A program made the translations under genes and the position numbers. Shown here one piece after another: positions 6,468-12,091 of a DNA stretch of 12,209 nt. A model generated the notes under the pieces. The model was not told the DNA's origin and ran no database searches. It was given only the letters and a program-made list of their open reading frames with translations. The DNA comes from an uncultured Myxococcales bacterium (GTDB taxonomy: Bacteria > Myxococcota_A > Polyangia > Polyangiales > Polyangiaceae): positions 1 through 12,209 of the forward strand of contig CALKVG010000569.1 in NCBI GenBank assembly GCA_937998045.1, in the 5' to 3' direction. The stretch's first letter is position 1; each line of letters opens with the position of its first letter.

Positions 6468-7283
6468 CTAATCGCCGTGGAAAAGCGCAATCTGCCCCGC
6501 GCGGTACGCCTCGAGCGAAAGCCCGGTGACCGTTGCCGCGAGCCGATCGCGAGCGACCCCTGCGTACTCCTCGATGAGTTCGAACCCGATGAACCGGCGT
6601 CCGATAGTGAGGGCTCCCACGCCGGTCGTGCCGCTACCCGCGAACGGGTCCAGAATCACCCCGCCGTTCGGGCAGATCCGCGCGATGGCCTTCATCACCG
6701 CGGTCGGTTTGCCGGCGATGTGATGCTTGTCGCTTCGGTCGACCGGTTCACGAATCACGCCGTGCAGCACGCCGATGTCCGCGCGCTCCGGCATAGGCCC
6801 TGCGGAGCCCCACACCACGTACTCGCATTGCGACGAGAACCTTCCGAGACACGGGCGCACGGCCTCCGTTTTGTCCCATACGAGCAGCCCTCTCCAGATA
6901 AAGCCCGCCACCTGGATCGCATCGGTGACGCTCGGGAGCTGTCGCCAATCGCTGAAGACACAGATCGGCGATCCTGGCTTCGCCACGCGCAAGCACTCGC
7001 TCATCCAGAGAGCGCACCAGGTGAGAAACGCATGCTGATCGCGGTTGTCGCCGGCGAAGTCCGGGCGGACGATCTTCGTCCCGGTTTGCACGTACTTGTT
7101 GCTGGTGGGATCGGACCGATCGCCTCGCGTGAACCCTCCCGAGGAGTATGGCGGGTCCGTGATGACAGCGTCGACGCAGGCACTCGGGAGCTCGCGAAGC
7201 GTGGCGAACGCCTCGCCATGCACGAGTGCCCACGGCGCGCGGCCGGCGAGCGTCTCCTGAACGCTCAGGGTCGCCAGCTGCAC
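6468..7283 (-). CDS. DNA methyltransferase, N6-adenine/N4-cytosine type (beta class)
   Basis: I chose GTG 7283 (271 residues) because GGAG lies 9 bases upstream on the minus strand. An ATG at 7361 in the same frame is possible but its extra residues look non-conserved. Motif IV DPPY lies at about 43-46 (DAVITDPPYSSGG) and motif I FAGSGT at about 214-219 (VILDPFAGSGTTGVGALTIG). DPPY before FxGxG is the beta-class order. Central blocks WCALWMSECLRVAKPG, FSDWRQLP and WDKTEAVRP match phage and mobile-element orphan methyltransferases. No restriction gene is visible, so it may be a solitary enzyme that protects or marks DNA. It is cargo of the element and resembles the gene the element interrupted. 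The C-terminus appears complete. Confidence 0.85.
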   Translation of the reverse strand: MQLATLSVQETLAGRAPWALVHGEAFATLRELPSACVDAVITDPPYSSGGFTRGDRSDPTSNKYVQTGTKIVRPDFAGDNRDQHAFLTWCALWMSECLRVAKPGSPICVFSDWRQLPSVTDAIQVAGFIWRGLLVWDKTEAVRPCLGRFSSQCEYVVWGSAGPMPERADIGVLHGVIREPVDRSDKHHIAGKPTAVMKAIARICPNGGVILDPFAGSGTTGVGALTIGRRFIGFELIEEYAGVARDRLAATVTGLSLEAYRAGQIALFHGD

Positions 7284-7428
7284 GGGGTGATTCTCCAAGC
7301 AAGGGGACGCGATCGAGGAAGGGACGACTTCCCGTCGACGTGCGCTCCCGACGCCGAACATCGGCCCGTGTCGAAATTCGCCGAGCCTTGGACGGAGCAA
7401 CAATTCCAGGTACTTGAGAGGAAGGTGC

Positions 7429-7463
7429 ACAATGAAACCCAACCGACGATGCCGCGCCAGACC
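7429..7463. other. attR-like junction of the serine-recombinase element
   Basis: The left half belongs to the element, with AATGA at 7431-7435. The core CGAC is at 7444-7447 (crossover AC at 7446-7447). The right half from 7448 is methyltransferase coding sequence. AGAC at 7459-7462 mirrors GTCT at 2536-2539 at equal distance from the crossover, so the rebuilt target site also has matching outer arms. Confidence 0.6.
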
Positions 7464-7603
7464 CACCCTCCCGCCTGGATCGCGTCAGTCGTCGTGGGGA
7501 GCTGCCGCAGTCCGTGAAGATGCAGAGCGGGGCTCCGGGCTTCGCGACCCGTAGGCACTCGCTCAACCAGAGGGCGCACCAGTACCCGAACGACCGCTGC
7601 CCC
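7448..7603 (-). pseudogene. fragment of a DNA methyltransferase gene (upstream piece, frameshifted)
   Basis: The minus strand encodes GQRSFGYWCALWLSECLRVA, then KPGAPLCIFTD, and after a one-base shift LRQLPTTTDAIQAGGWVWRG and IV. This matches the intact enzyme (FLTWCALWMSECLRVAKPG, ICVFSDWRQLP, TDAIQVAGFIWRGLL). The frame breaks where codons for D-W-R-Q should read GACTGGCGGCAG but one G is missing, near 7507-7509. Similarity stops at 7448, the proposed integration point, and resumes at 2550. The N-terminal DPPY part, to the right, is missing. The frameshift shows decay after or before insertion. Confidence 0.8.
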
Positions 7604-7626
7604 ACGACGCAAGCGAAAGGTGCGCG

Positions 7627-7785
7627 CGCTTGATAAAGTCGCCGTCGTGAGCGCCCCGATCGCCGAGGCCATCCAACGCTGGCGTGCGGGTCCTCTCGGC
7701 ACTCAAGGATCAGGACTACGGGATACGCGAACCAACGGTCCACGATCCCGACGGCAACGAGATCTACGTCGGACAGCCGCTGTAG
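7627..7785 (+). pseudogene. C-terminal fragment of a glyoxalase/VOC-superfamily gene
   Basis: From 7684 to the stop at 7783-7785 the frame reads VRVLSALKDQDYGIREPTVH, then DPDGNEIYVGQPL. The DYG-x-RE and HDPDGNEI pattern is the usual end of a vicinal-oxygen-chelate (glyoxalase/bleomycin-resistance-like) protein. The expected preceding helix (APIAEAIQRWRA) is in another frame at about 7654-7689, so a frameshift lies near 7683-7690. The N-terminal half is missing, apparently lost where the methyltransferase fragment begins. Not functional. Confidence 0.55.
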
Positions 7786-7850
7786 CGGCAATCGGGAGCC
7801 TCAGCCGATAGCGTGTACATAGCGTGCGCAGTGAGCGCTTCGACACTCGG

Positions 7851-8741
7851 TCAGCCTTGGAGAGCCGCCAGGTCGAGCTGAAGGCGGCTGATACGGTCAG
7901 GGTCGGCGATGCCGTCGATCGCGACGATCCTGCCACCGGAGACAGTGAACGCCATGACCGTGACCGCGCGACCATTCTGCACGATGAGGGCTCCCGCCAC
8001 CCCGTTGACGAGCACAGGAAGTACCGATGCCGACAGGCCCCCTCCACGGGCGCCAGCGAGGGCCATACGAGCCACGCGCGCTGCCCCCCGCTGTTCTCCC
8101 ACCTTCGGAACATCCGACCGCAAGACGACGTCGGGATCGAGCACTCGAACGAGAGCATCGAAGTCGCCGGCTCGACCTGCGGCGAAGAATGCATCGACGA
8201 CCTCACGCTGACGAGCGAGATCCACGTCGGGCGGCACCGCAGCACCCTGCACCCTTCGACGTGCTCGGCTGGCGAGCTGCCTCGCCGCCGTAGCGGATCG
8301 CCCGACCATCGGGGCGATCTCCTCGAAGGGCAGGTCGAAGAGGTCATGGAGCACGAAAGCCAGCCGCTCGGCGGGCGATAGTGTTTCGAGCACCACGAGA
8401 AGCGCGAGCCCCACCGAGTCGGCGAGAAGGGCTTCCTGTTCGGGGTCGAGGGCGCCCTCACGGCTCACCACCGGGTCGGGCATGCGTAGGCTCGCCGATT
8501 GCTCCGGGCGCGCTTTCCTGGCTTGCAGGGCGTTCAGGCACACCCGCGCGACGATCGTCGTCAACCATCCGCCCAGGTTCTCCACGCCGTCGGCTCCCGC
8601 GCGGCTCACCCGCAGCCACGCATCCTGAACCGCCTCGTCCGCCTCGGGGAGAGAGCCCAACATGCGGTATGCGACGGCCCTCAAATGGGTCCGGTGTTCC
8701 TCGAAGTGCTTGGCCAGCCACTCGTGCTCGTCGGCGGTCAC
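7851..8741 (-). CDS. ECF41-type RNA polymerase sigma factor with SnoaL-like C-terminal domain
   Basis: A 296-residue protein with GTG start at 8741 and GGAGGG just before it. Region 2 lies at about 10-75 (YRMLGSLPEADEAVQDAWLR, GGWLTTIVARVCLN) and region 4 at about 112-165 (LSPAERLAFVLHDLFDLPFE, then EEIAPMVGRSATAARQLASR). The SnoaL/NTF2-like domain follows at about 177-290. The ECF41 signatures are recognisable: a proline-containing linker (LRMPDP, 85-90), VNGVAGAL (245-252) and a terminal DPDRI (280-284). In this group the C-terminal domain is a built-in regulator that replaces a separate anti-sigma factor. The usual target is a neighbouring carboxymuconolactone decarboxylase gene, and two such genes lie divergently to the right. 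Confidence 0.92.
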   Translation of the reverse strand: MTADEHEWLAKHFEEHRTHLRAVAYRMLGSLPEADEAVQDAWLRVSRAGADGVENLGGWLTTIVARVCLNALQARKARPEQSASLRMPDPVVSREGALDPEQEALLADSVGLALLVVLETLSPAERLAFVLHDLFDLPFEEIAPMVGRSATAARQLASRARRRVQGAAVPPDVDLARQREVVDAFFAAGRAGDFDALVRVLDPDVVLRSDVPKVGEQRGAARVARMALAGARGGGLSASVLPVLVNGVAGALIVQNGRAVTVMAFTVSGGRIVAIDGIADPDRISRLQLDLAALQG

Positions 8742-8803
8742 ATTCCCTCCACGGCAACGGTCATACAGATGACCGGCGGGGGCCTATCGATGTGACGAGG
8801 AGA
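8736..8803 (+). promoter_or_regulatory. ECF41-like promoter, copy 1 (orphaned)
   Basis: GGTCACA at 8736-8742, a 16-base spacer and GGTC at 8759-8762 resemble the published ECF41 promoter form TGTCACA-N16-CGTC. The similarity to copy 2 at 8934-9000 extends through CGGTCATACAG and to a ribosome-binding-like GAGGAGA at 8797-8803. No intact gene follows copy 1. Its -35 box overlaps the start codon of the divergent sigma gene. Confidence 0.5.
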
Positions 8804-8851
8804 GTCACAAAGCTCAGGCGAGCGGTCAGCCCAGCCGCGCGGGAGGCACGC

Positions 8852-8917
8852 ATGTCAGCGAGATCGTTGGTCTATGGAAGGGAGGGCCTCCTGATGCAGA
8901 CCAAGCCGCTCCCGTGA
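8852..8917 (+). pseudogene. 21-codon ORF resembling an oxidoreductase N-terminus, probable remnant
   Basis: An ATG at 8852 with GGAGG about 6 bases upstream opens a 21-residue frame (MSARSLVYGREGLLMQ, then TKPLP). The pattern resembles the first residues of zinc-type medium-chain dehydrogenases (M-ALVYxGxG----). Oxidoreductases are known ECF41 target genes, so this could be the stump of a deleted target behind promoter copy 1. The match is very short and could be chance. Confidence 0.25.
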
Positions 8918-8933
8918 ATGCGCGCGGAGCCAC

Positions 8934-8960
8934 GGTCACATTCCTTCTTCGGCGACGGTC
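8934..8960 (+). promoter_or_regulatory. ECF41-like promoter, copy 2, driving the decarboxylase pair
   Basis: GGTCACA (8934-8940), 16 bases, then GGTC (8957-8960), with the first decarboxylase start 48 bases further on. The element and spacing match the known ECF41 promoter layout with one change in each box. The ribosome binding site AAGGAGA at 8994-9000 supports the start at 9008. Confidence 0.6.
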
Positions 8961-9007
8961 ATACAGGTGATGGGCGCGAGGCGCTCGACCGACAAGGAGA
9001 TGGCCCA

Positions 9008-9457
9008 ATGGAAGCTCGCATCAAGAACATGCACGCGATCCTCGACGACGCTTGGGGTCCAATGGTGACCCTGGGCAAGAGCCTCGCCAATAGCCCTGTC
9101 CCCGAAAAGACACGCGGTCTTCTCCACATCCGCACCGCCCAGATCAACGGCTGCGCCGTGTGCCTGGACGGGCACATCGCCAAGACCACGGAGACCCCGC
9201 AGCGACTCGGTGCGGTGGCGGTTTGGCGGGAGGCCCCGTTCTTCTCCGAAGAAGAGCGCGCCGCCTTGGGGCTCGCGGAGGCCATCACCCGCCTCGCGGA
9301 TCAAACCGAACGGGTGCCCGACGCGATCTGGAACGAGGCCAAGCGGCACTACGACGAGAAGGCTCTCGCCTGGATCGTGTTCGAGGTCGCGCTGGCCAAC
9401 CTCTACAATCGAATGAACGTGGCGACGCGGCAGGTTGCCGGCACGCAGCGCTGGTGA
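9008..9457 (+). CDS. carboxymuconolactone decarboxylase / AhpD-like protein
   Basis: A 149-residue protein with ATG 9008 and a strong AAGGAGA. The AhpD-like core is INGCAVCLDGHIAKT (residues 47-60), with the CxxC pair Cys49 and Cys52 and His56. In the family this pair acts in thiol-dependent peroxidase or alkylhydroperoxidase chemistry. Downstream helices include EEERAALGLAEAITRLA and the C-terminal FEVALANLYNRMNVATR stretch. The gene lies next to and divergent from an ECF41 sigma factor and behind an ECF41-type promoter, so it is the expected direct target. Its substrate is unknown; detoxification of a peroxide or an organic radical product is plausible. A second family member follows 14 bases downstream. 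Confidence 0.88.
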   Translation: MEARIKNMHAILDDAWGPMVTLGKSLANSPVPEKTRGLLHIRTAQINGCAVCLDGHIAKTTETPQRLGAVAVWREAPFFSEEERAALGLAEAITRLADQTERVPDAIWNEAKRHYDEKALAWIVFEVALANLYNRMNVATRQVAGTQRW

Positions 9458-9471
9458 CCGAGGAGCCTGCC

Positions 9472-10107
9472 ATGGAAGCTCAGGTGACCAACCGGCTGCC
9501 GCACGCCGACACGAAGAAGGCGGAGATCCAGCGGTCGGAGCAAGGGGCTCCTTTCCTTGCTCCCATCGAGCGCCCACCGGGGCTGCTCTTGAAGATGGTG
9601 TTCTTCTTCGTTCGCCGTCAGTTCGGCAAGGTGATGACGCCGCTCACCGTGTTCGCGGCTCGCATGCCGGCGGCGTTCGGCTCCTTCTACGGCAAAGTCG
9701 GACAACTCGACAAAAAGCTACGGTTGCCGGCGAAAACAGCGGCGATCATCCGCGAGCGGGTGGCAAGCATCAACACGTGCCTCTTCTGCATGGACGCCGC
9801 CCGCTACTATGCGATGAAGCAGTTCGGCGACACTGCGCGCTTTGACGCCCTGGAGAACTACCAAACCAGCCCTCTCTTCAACGAGGCGGAGCGGGCAGCG
9901 CTCGACTACGCGACCGAGCTGACAAGAGACAAGAGGGTATCGCCGGAGACGTTCGCTCGCCTCAAGGGCCACTACGGCGAACGAGAAATCTGCGACATCG
10001 TCTGGCTGGTGGCCAGCGAGCACATTTACAACCTCACCAACATTGGCCTCAACATCGGTTCGGACGGGCTCTGCGAGTTGAGCGCACAGCGTCGAACTTC
10101 GGCGTGA
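9472..10107 (+). CDS. carboxymuconolactone decarboxylase family protein (second, longer paralogue)
   Basis: A 211-residue protein with ATG 9472 and GAGGAG at 9460-9465. An N-terminal extension of about 80 residues (KMVFFFVRRQFGKVMTPLTV) precedes the AhpD-like core SINTCLFCMDAARYYA (99-114) with Cys103 and Cys106. The position of the usual His is taken by Arg111 or Tyr112. The remainder, including FNEAERAALDYATELT and EREICDIVWLVASEHIYNLT, matches the family's helical C-terminus. It is very likely co-transcribed with the first paralogue under the ECF41 promoter. The extension and the missing His suggest a different activity from its neighbour. It converges on a truncated methyltransferase gene. 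Confidence 0.87.
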   Translation: MEAQVTNRLPHADTKKAEIQRSEQGAPFLAPIERPPGLLLKMVFFFVRRQFGKVMTPLTVFAARMPAAFGSFYGKVGQLDKKLRLPAKTAAIIRERVASINTCLFCMDAARYYAMKQFGDTARFDALENYQTSPLFNEAERAALDYATELTRDKRVSPETFARLKGHYGEREICDIVWLVASEHIYNLTNIGLNIGSDGLCELSAQRRTSA

Positions 10108-10136
10108 GTACGAACAGCGCTGGGATACGCAAGACT

Positions 10137-10421
10137 TCAGGTTCCGCACTCGTTGGGCTCACCCGGTCGAGCGCGCGCGAGCCACACGGTGTGGTGTCCG
10201 CACGAGGGATCGGCTGCGATGTATTCGACGACCTCGAAATCGTGCCGCCCGAGGAGCCGCCGGTACTCATCTGGAGCCAGGCTGGCGTGGTACAGCGGTT
10301 CGCCGCAGTATCTGCCGATGGCCCCGCTCTCCTTGTCCCCGCTGGTGAACATGAGCGTGGCAGAAGGGGCGGCGTGGCTCGCGAAGATCGTGAACATCCG
10401 ACGCTGATGCTCTTTTTCCAT
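10137..10421 (-). pseudogene. C-terminal fragment of a SAM-dependent methyltransferase gene
   Basis: The frame reads EKEHQRRMFTIFASHAAPSA, then LMFTSGDKESGAIGRYCGEP, LYHASLAPDEYRRLLGRH and on to GHHTVWLARA before the stop. These blocks are the usual last third of a class I SAM-dependent small-molecule methyltransferase. The SAM-binding Rossmann half is absent. An ATG at 10421 could open a 94-residue product, but the similarity begins there abruptly, directly after an unrelated gene start. I treat it as a truncated pseudogene. Confidence 0.65.
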
Positions 10422-10455
10422 AGAGGACCACGTGGCCGAGCTCCTTGATCTCCAT
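10418..10455 (-). pseudogene. N-terminal stub of a glyoxalase/VOC-superfamily gene
   Basis: ATG 10455 starts MEIKELGHVVLYG, the classic first strand of a VOC protein (ELGHVVLYV-DLE...). After GHVVLY the frame loses all VOC similarity. From about 10420 the sequence, in a different frame, is the end of a methyltransferase gene. A deletion or recombination has joined the two. Confidence 0.5.
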
Positions 10456-10538
10456 GGAATGATTCTAGTGCGATACGACCGACTCGTGTGCTTCAACGTG
10501 GCGAGGCTACTGGAGGGGTAGAATTCGTCTGCGCGCCA

Positions 10539-11378
10539 ATGGACCAGATCAGCAAGTTCTGCGAAGCCGTTTGGAAAGGGGACGCACCCACCATCGCCCG
10601 CCTCGTCTCGCACATCGACCCGAACGGAGAGGATCGGTGGCACCGAAGGGTACTGTCGATGGCCGCGCAGTACGGCGACGCAAGGCTCGTGCGGCGGCTG
10701 CTCGACCGGGGCGCCGACGTAGCTGCGGGTCGCTCTCAGCTCACGCCGGTCGCTCACGCGGCCGCGCGGCGCCGGCACGAGATCGTGGATCTCCTCCGCG
10801 GCGCGGGCGCCGCGATCTCCGTTGTGACGTCCGTATATCTGGGCGACCGCCATGCGGTCGCAAAGGCCGACTTCATCGTCGACGAGGAGGGGACACCGCT
10901 GCTCTTGCACGCTGCCCAGTCGCTGAACGGCACGATCGTCAAAGACCTCCTCGATCGGGGTGCGGACGTCCTCGTTACGGATCGATTCGGCGAGACGGCG
11001 CTTCATCGCGTCGCAGACCTTCGGCGCGCCGATGGTAGCAACGCCGCGCGCGTCGCAACGCTGCTCATCGAGCGAGGCGCGCCCGTCGATGCCCGGAACC
11101 GTGACGCGGTCACACCGCTTCATCAAGCCGTACGTGCGCGCAGTCTTGCCGTCGTCGAAGCCCTGCTCGATTATGGGGCGAATCCGAACGCCGCCGACAA
11201 GCGCGGCTCGACTCCGCTTCATCGCGCGTCCTCTTCCACGGGCGCGGGCGGCACCGCGGGCATTGACCCGGCCCCGTTCGTAGAGCTGCTTCTCGCGCGT
11301 GGGGCAGACCCGAAGCAGAAAGATCGGCGCGGTCGTCCGGCGTTCAGAGGTCGTCAAGCACTGAGGAGAGACGCGTGA
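10539..11378 (+). CDS. ankyrin-repeat protein
   Basis: A 279-residue protein from ATG 10539. GGAGGGG lies about 20 bases upstream, too far to be convincing, so the start is moderately certain; an in-frame GTG at 10488 is the alternative. At least five ankyrin units are visible: about 36-64 (LSMAAQYGDARLVRRLLDRG), 69-93, 118-146 (TPLLLHAAQSLNGTIVKDLL), 150-184 (GETALHRVADL) and 191-219 (TPLHQAVRARSLAVVEALLD), with a further one at 223-258. There is no signal peptide or enzymatic domain, so it is probably a cytoplasmic protein-binding scaffold or inhibitor. Its stop overlaps the start of the next gene as GTGA. The partner is not evident from the sequence. Confidence 0.88.
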   Translation: MDQISKFCEAVWKGDAPTIARLVSHIDPNGEDRWHRRVLSMAAQYGDARLVRRLLDRGADVAAGRSQLTPVAHAAARRRHEIVDLLRGAGAAISVVTSVYLGDRHAVAKADFIVDEEGTPLLLHAAQSLNGTIVKDLLDRGADVLVTDRFGETALHRVADLRRADGSNAARVATLLIERGAPVDARNRDAVTPLHQAVRARSLAVVEALLDYGANPNAADKRGSTPLHRASSSTGAGGTAGIDPAPFVELLLARGADPKQKDRRGRPAFRGRQALRRDA

Positions 11379-12028
11379 GCACCACCTCGCAGAAACACGG
11401 GAAGGAATTGAGCAAACGCACCGTCAAGCGCCCTGTCGCCAAGAAGAAGCCGACCCCGATGGAGATGCCGGTGGTCTCTTTCGCTGAGATCGAGGAGTGG
11501 TCGGCCTGGCTGGCATCGCGCCATCACTCATCGACCGGGGTCTGGATCAAGATCGCCAAGAAGGCGTCGGGACAAGCATCGATCACATATGCAGAGGCAT
11601 TGGACGTCGCCCTTGCTTGGGGTTGGATCGACGGACAGAAGGGAAAGTTCGACGAGGCGTGGTGGCTGCAAAAATTCACGCCACGCGGCTCCAGTAGCAT
11701 GTGGTCGAAGATCAATCGCGAAAAGACGGTTGCCCTTATTGCGGCGGGGAAGATGATGCCCTCCGGGCTGGCGGAAGTAGAACGGGCAAAGAAGGACGGT
11801 CGGTGGGATCGAGCGTACGAATCGCAGAGTCGTGCGTCCCTGCCGGAGGATCTCGAACTGGCTCTCGCGAGGAATCCCCGCGCCAAGAAATTCTTCGCGG
11901 CCCTCGATTCACGCAACCGTTACGCCATTCTGTTCCGGGTGCAGCGCGCCAAGAAAGCCGAGACGCGCGCCCGTCGCATCGCCCAGTTCGTGGAGATGCT
12001 CGCGAAAGGGGAGAAGCTGCATCCCTGA
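11375..12028 (+). CDS. YdeI/OmpD-associated (OmdA) family protein
   Basis: A 217-residue protein with GTG 11375, GAGGAG at 11363-11368, and a GTGA overlap with the ankyrin gene. A lysine-rich, probably disordered N-terminus (residues 1-28) precedes the family domain: FAEIEEWSAWLASRH, TGVWIKIAKKASG, the hallmark ITYAEALDVALAWGWIDGQK and FTPRGSSSMWSKINREK at about 102-118. The C-terminal OmdA helix bundle covers about 145-215 (LARNPRAKKFFAALDSRNRY, KKAETRARRIAQFVEML). The family is widespread but its biochemical role is poorly defined. In a few bacteria members have been linked to stress or cationic-peptide resistance. Translational coupling to the ankyrin gene hints at related roles. Confidence 0.88.
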   Translation: MSTTSQKHGKELSKRTVKRPVAKKKPTPMEMPVVSFAEIEEWSAWLASRHHSSTGVWIKIAKKASGQASITYAEALDVALAWGWIDGQKGKFDEAWWLQKFTPRGSSSMWSKINREKTVALIAAGKMMPSGLAEVERAKKDGRWDRAYESQSRASLPEDLELALARNPRAKKFFAALDSRNRYAILFRVQRAKKAETRARRIAQFVEMLAKGEKLHP

Positions 12029-12074
12029 GCGCCCACGCCGATCGACCGCTGCTCTTCTCGAATGACGAGCTGAG

Positions 12075-12091
12075 GTGCCCCCCCTGGGCAC
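12075..12091 (+). terminator. GC-rich hairpin after the YdeI-family gene
   Basis: GTGCCC at 12075-12080 pairs perfectly with GGGCAC at 12086-12091 around a 5-base loop, 47 bases after the stop. There is no T-tract, so it is only a candidate terminator or mRNA-stabilising hairpin. Confidence 0.3.

Larger units (their letters stand above)
2551..7447. mobile_element. 4.9-kb serine-recombinase element inserted in a methyltransferase gene
   Basis: The boundaries come from rejoining the flanks. Placing the sequence left of 2552 next to that right of 7447 restores an uninterrupted methyltransferase stretch (W-R-G-I-V-V-W-D-K) in frame. Placing the inner ends together gives a site with inverted AATGA...TCATT arms centred on the same AC dinucleotide. 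Between the ends lie a large serine recombinase (2636-4456), a regulator (4684-5667), an outer-membrane-like protein (5664-6209) and an intact methyltransferase (6468-7283). The recombinase gene sits next to one end, as expected. The recombinase has lost its catalytic domain, so the element is probably no longer self-mobile. This is inference from sequence; no empty site is available here. Confidence 0.65.

Noticed and set aside
6423..7517. 364-codon plus-strand open frame
   Set aside because: It is antisense to the intact methyltransferase, whose DPPY and FAGSGT motifs are unambiguous.
10137..11357. Minus-strand frame of 406 codons opposite the ankyrin gene
   Set aside because: Only its last 94 codons resemble a methyltransferase tail. 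The rest is antisense to a well-supported ankyrin-repeat gene and has no similarity to the missing methyltransferase half.
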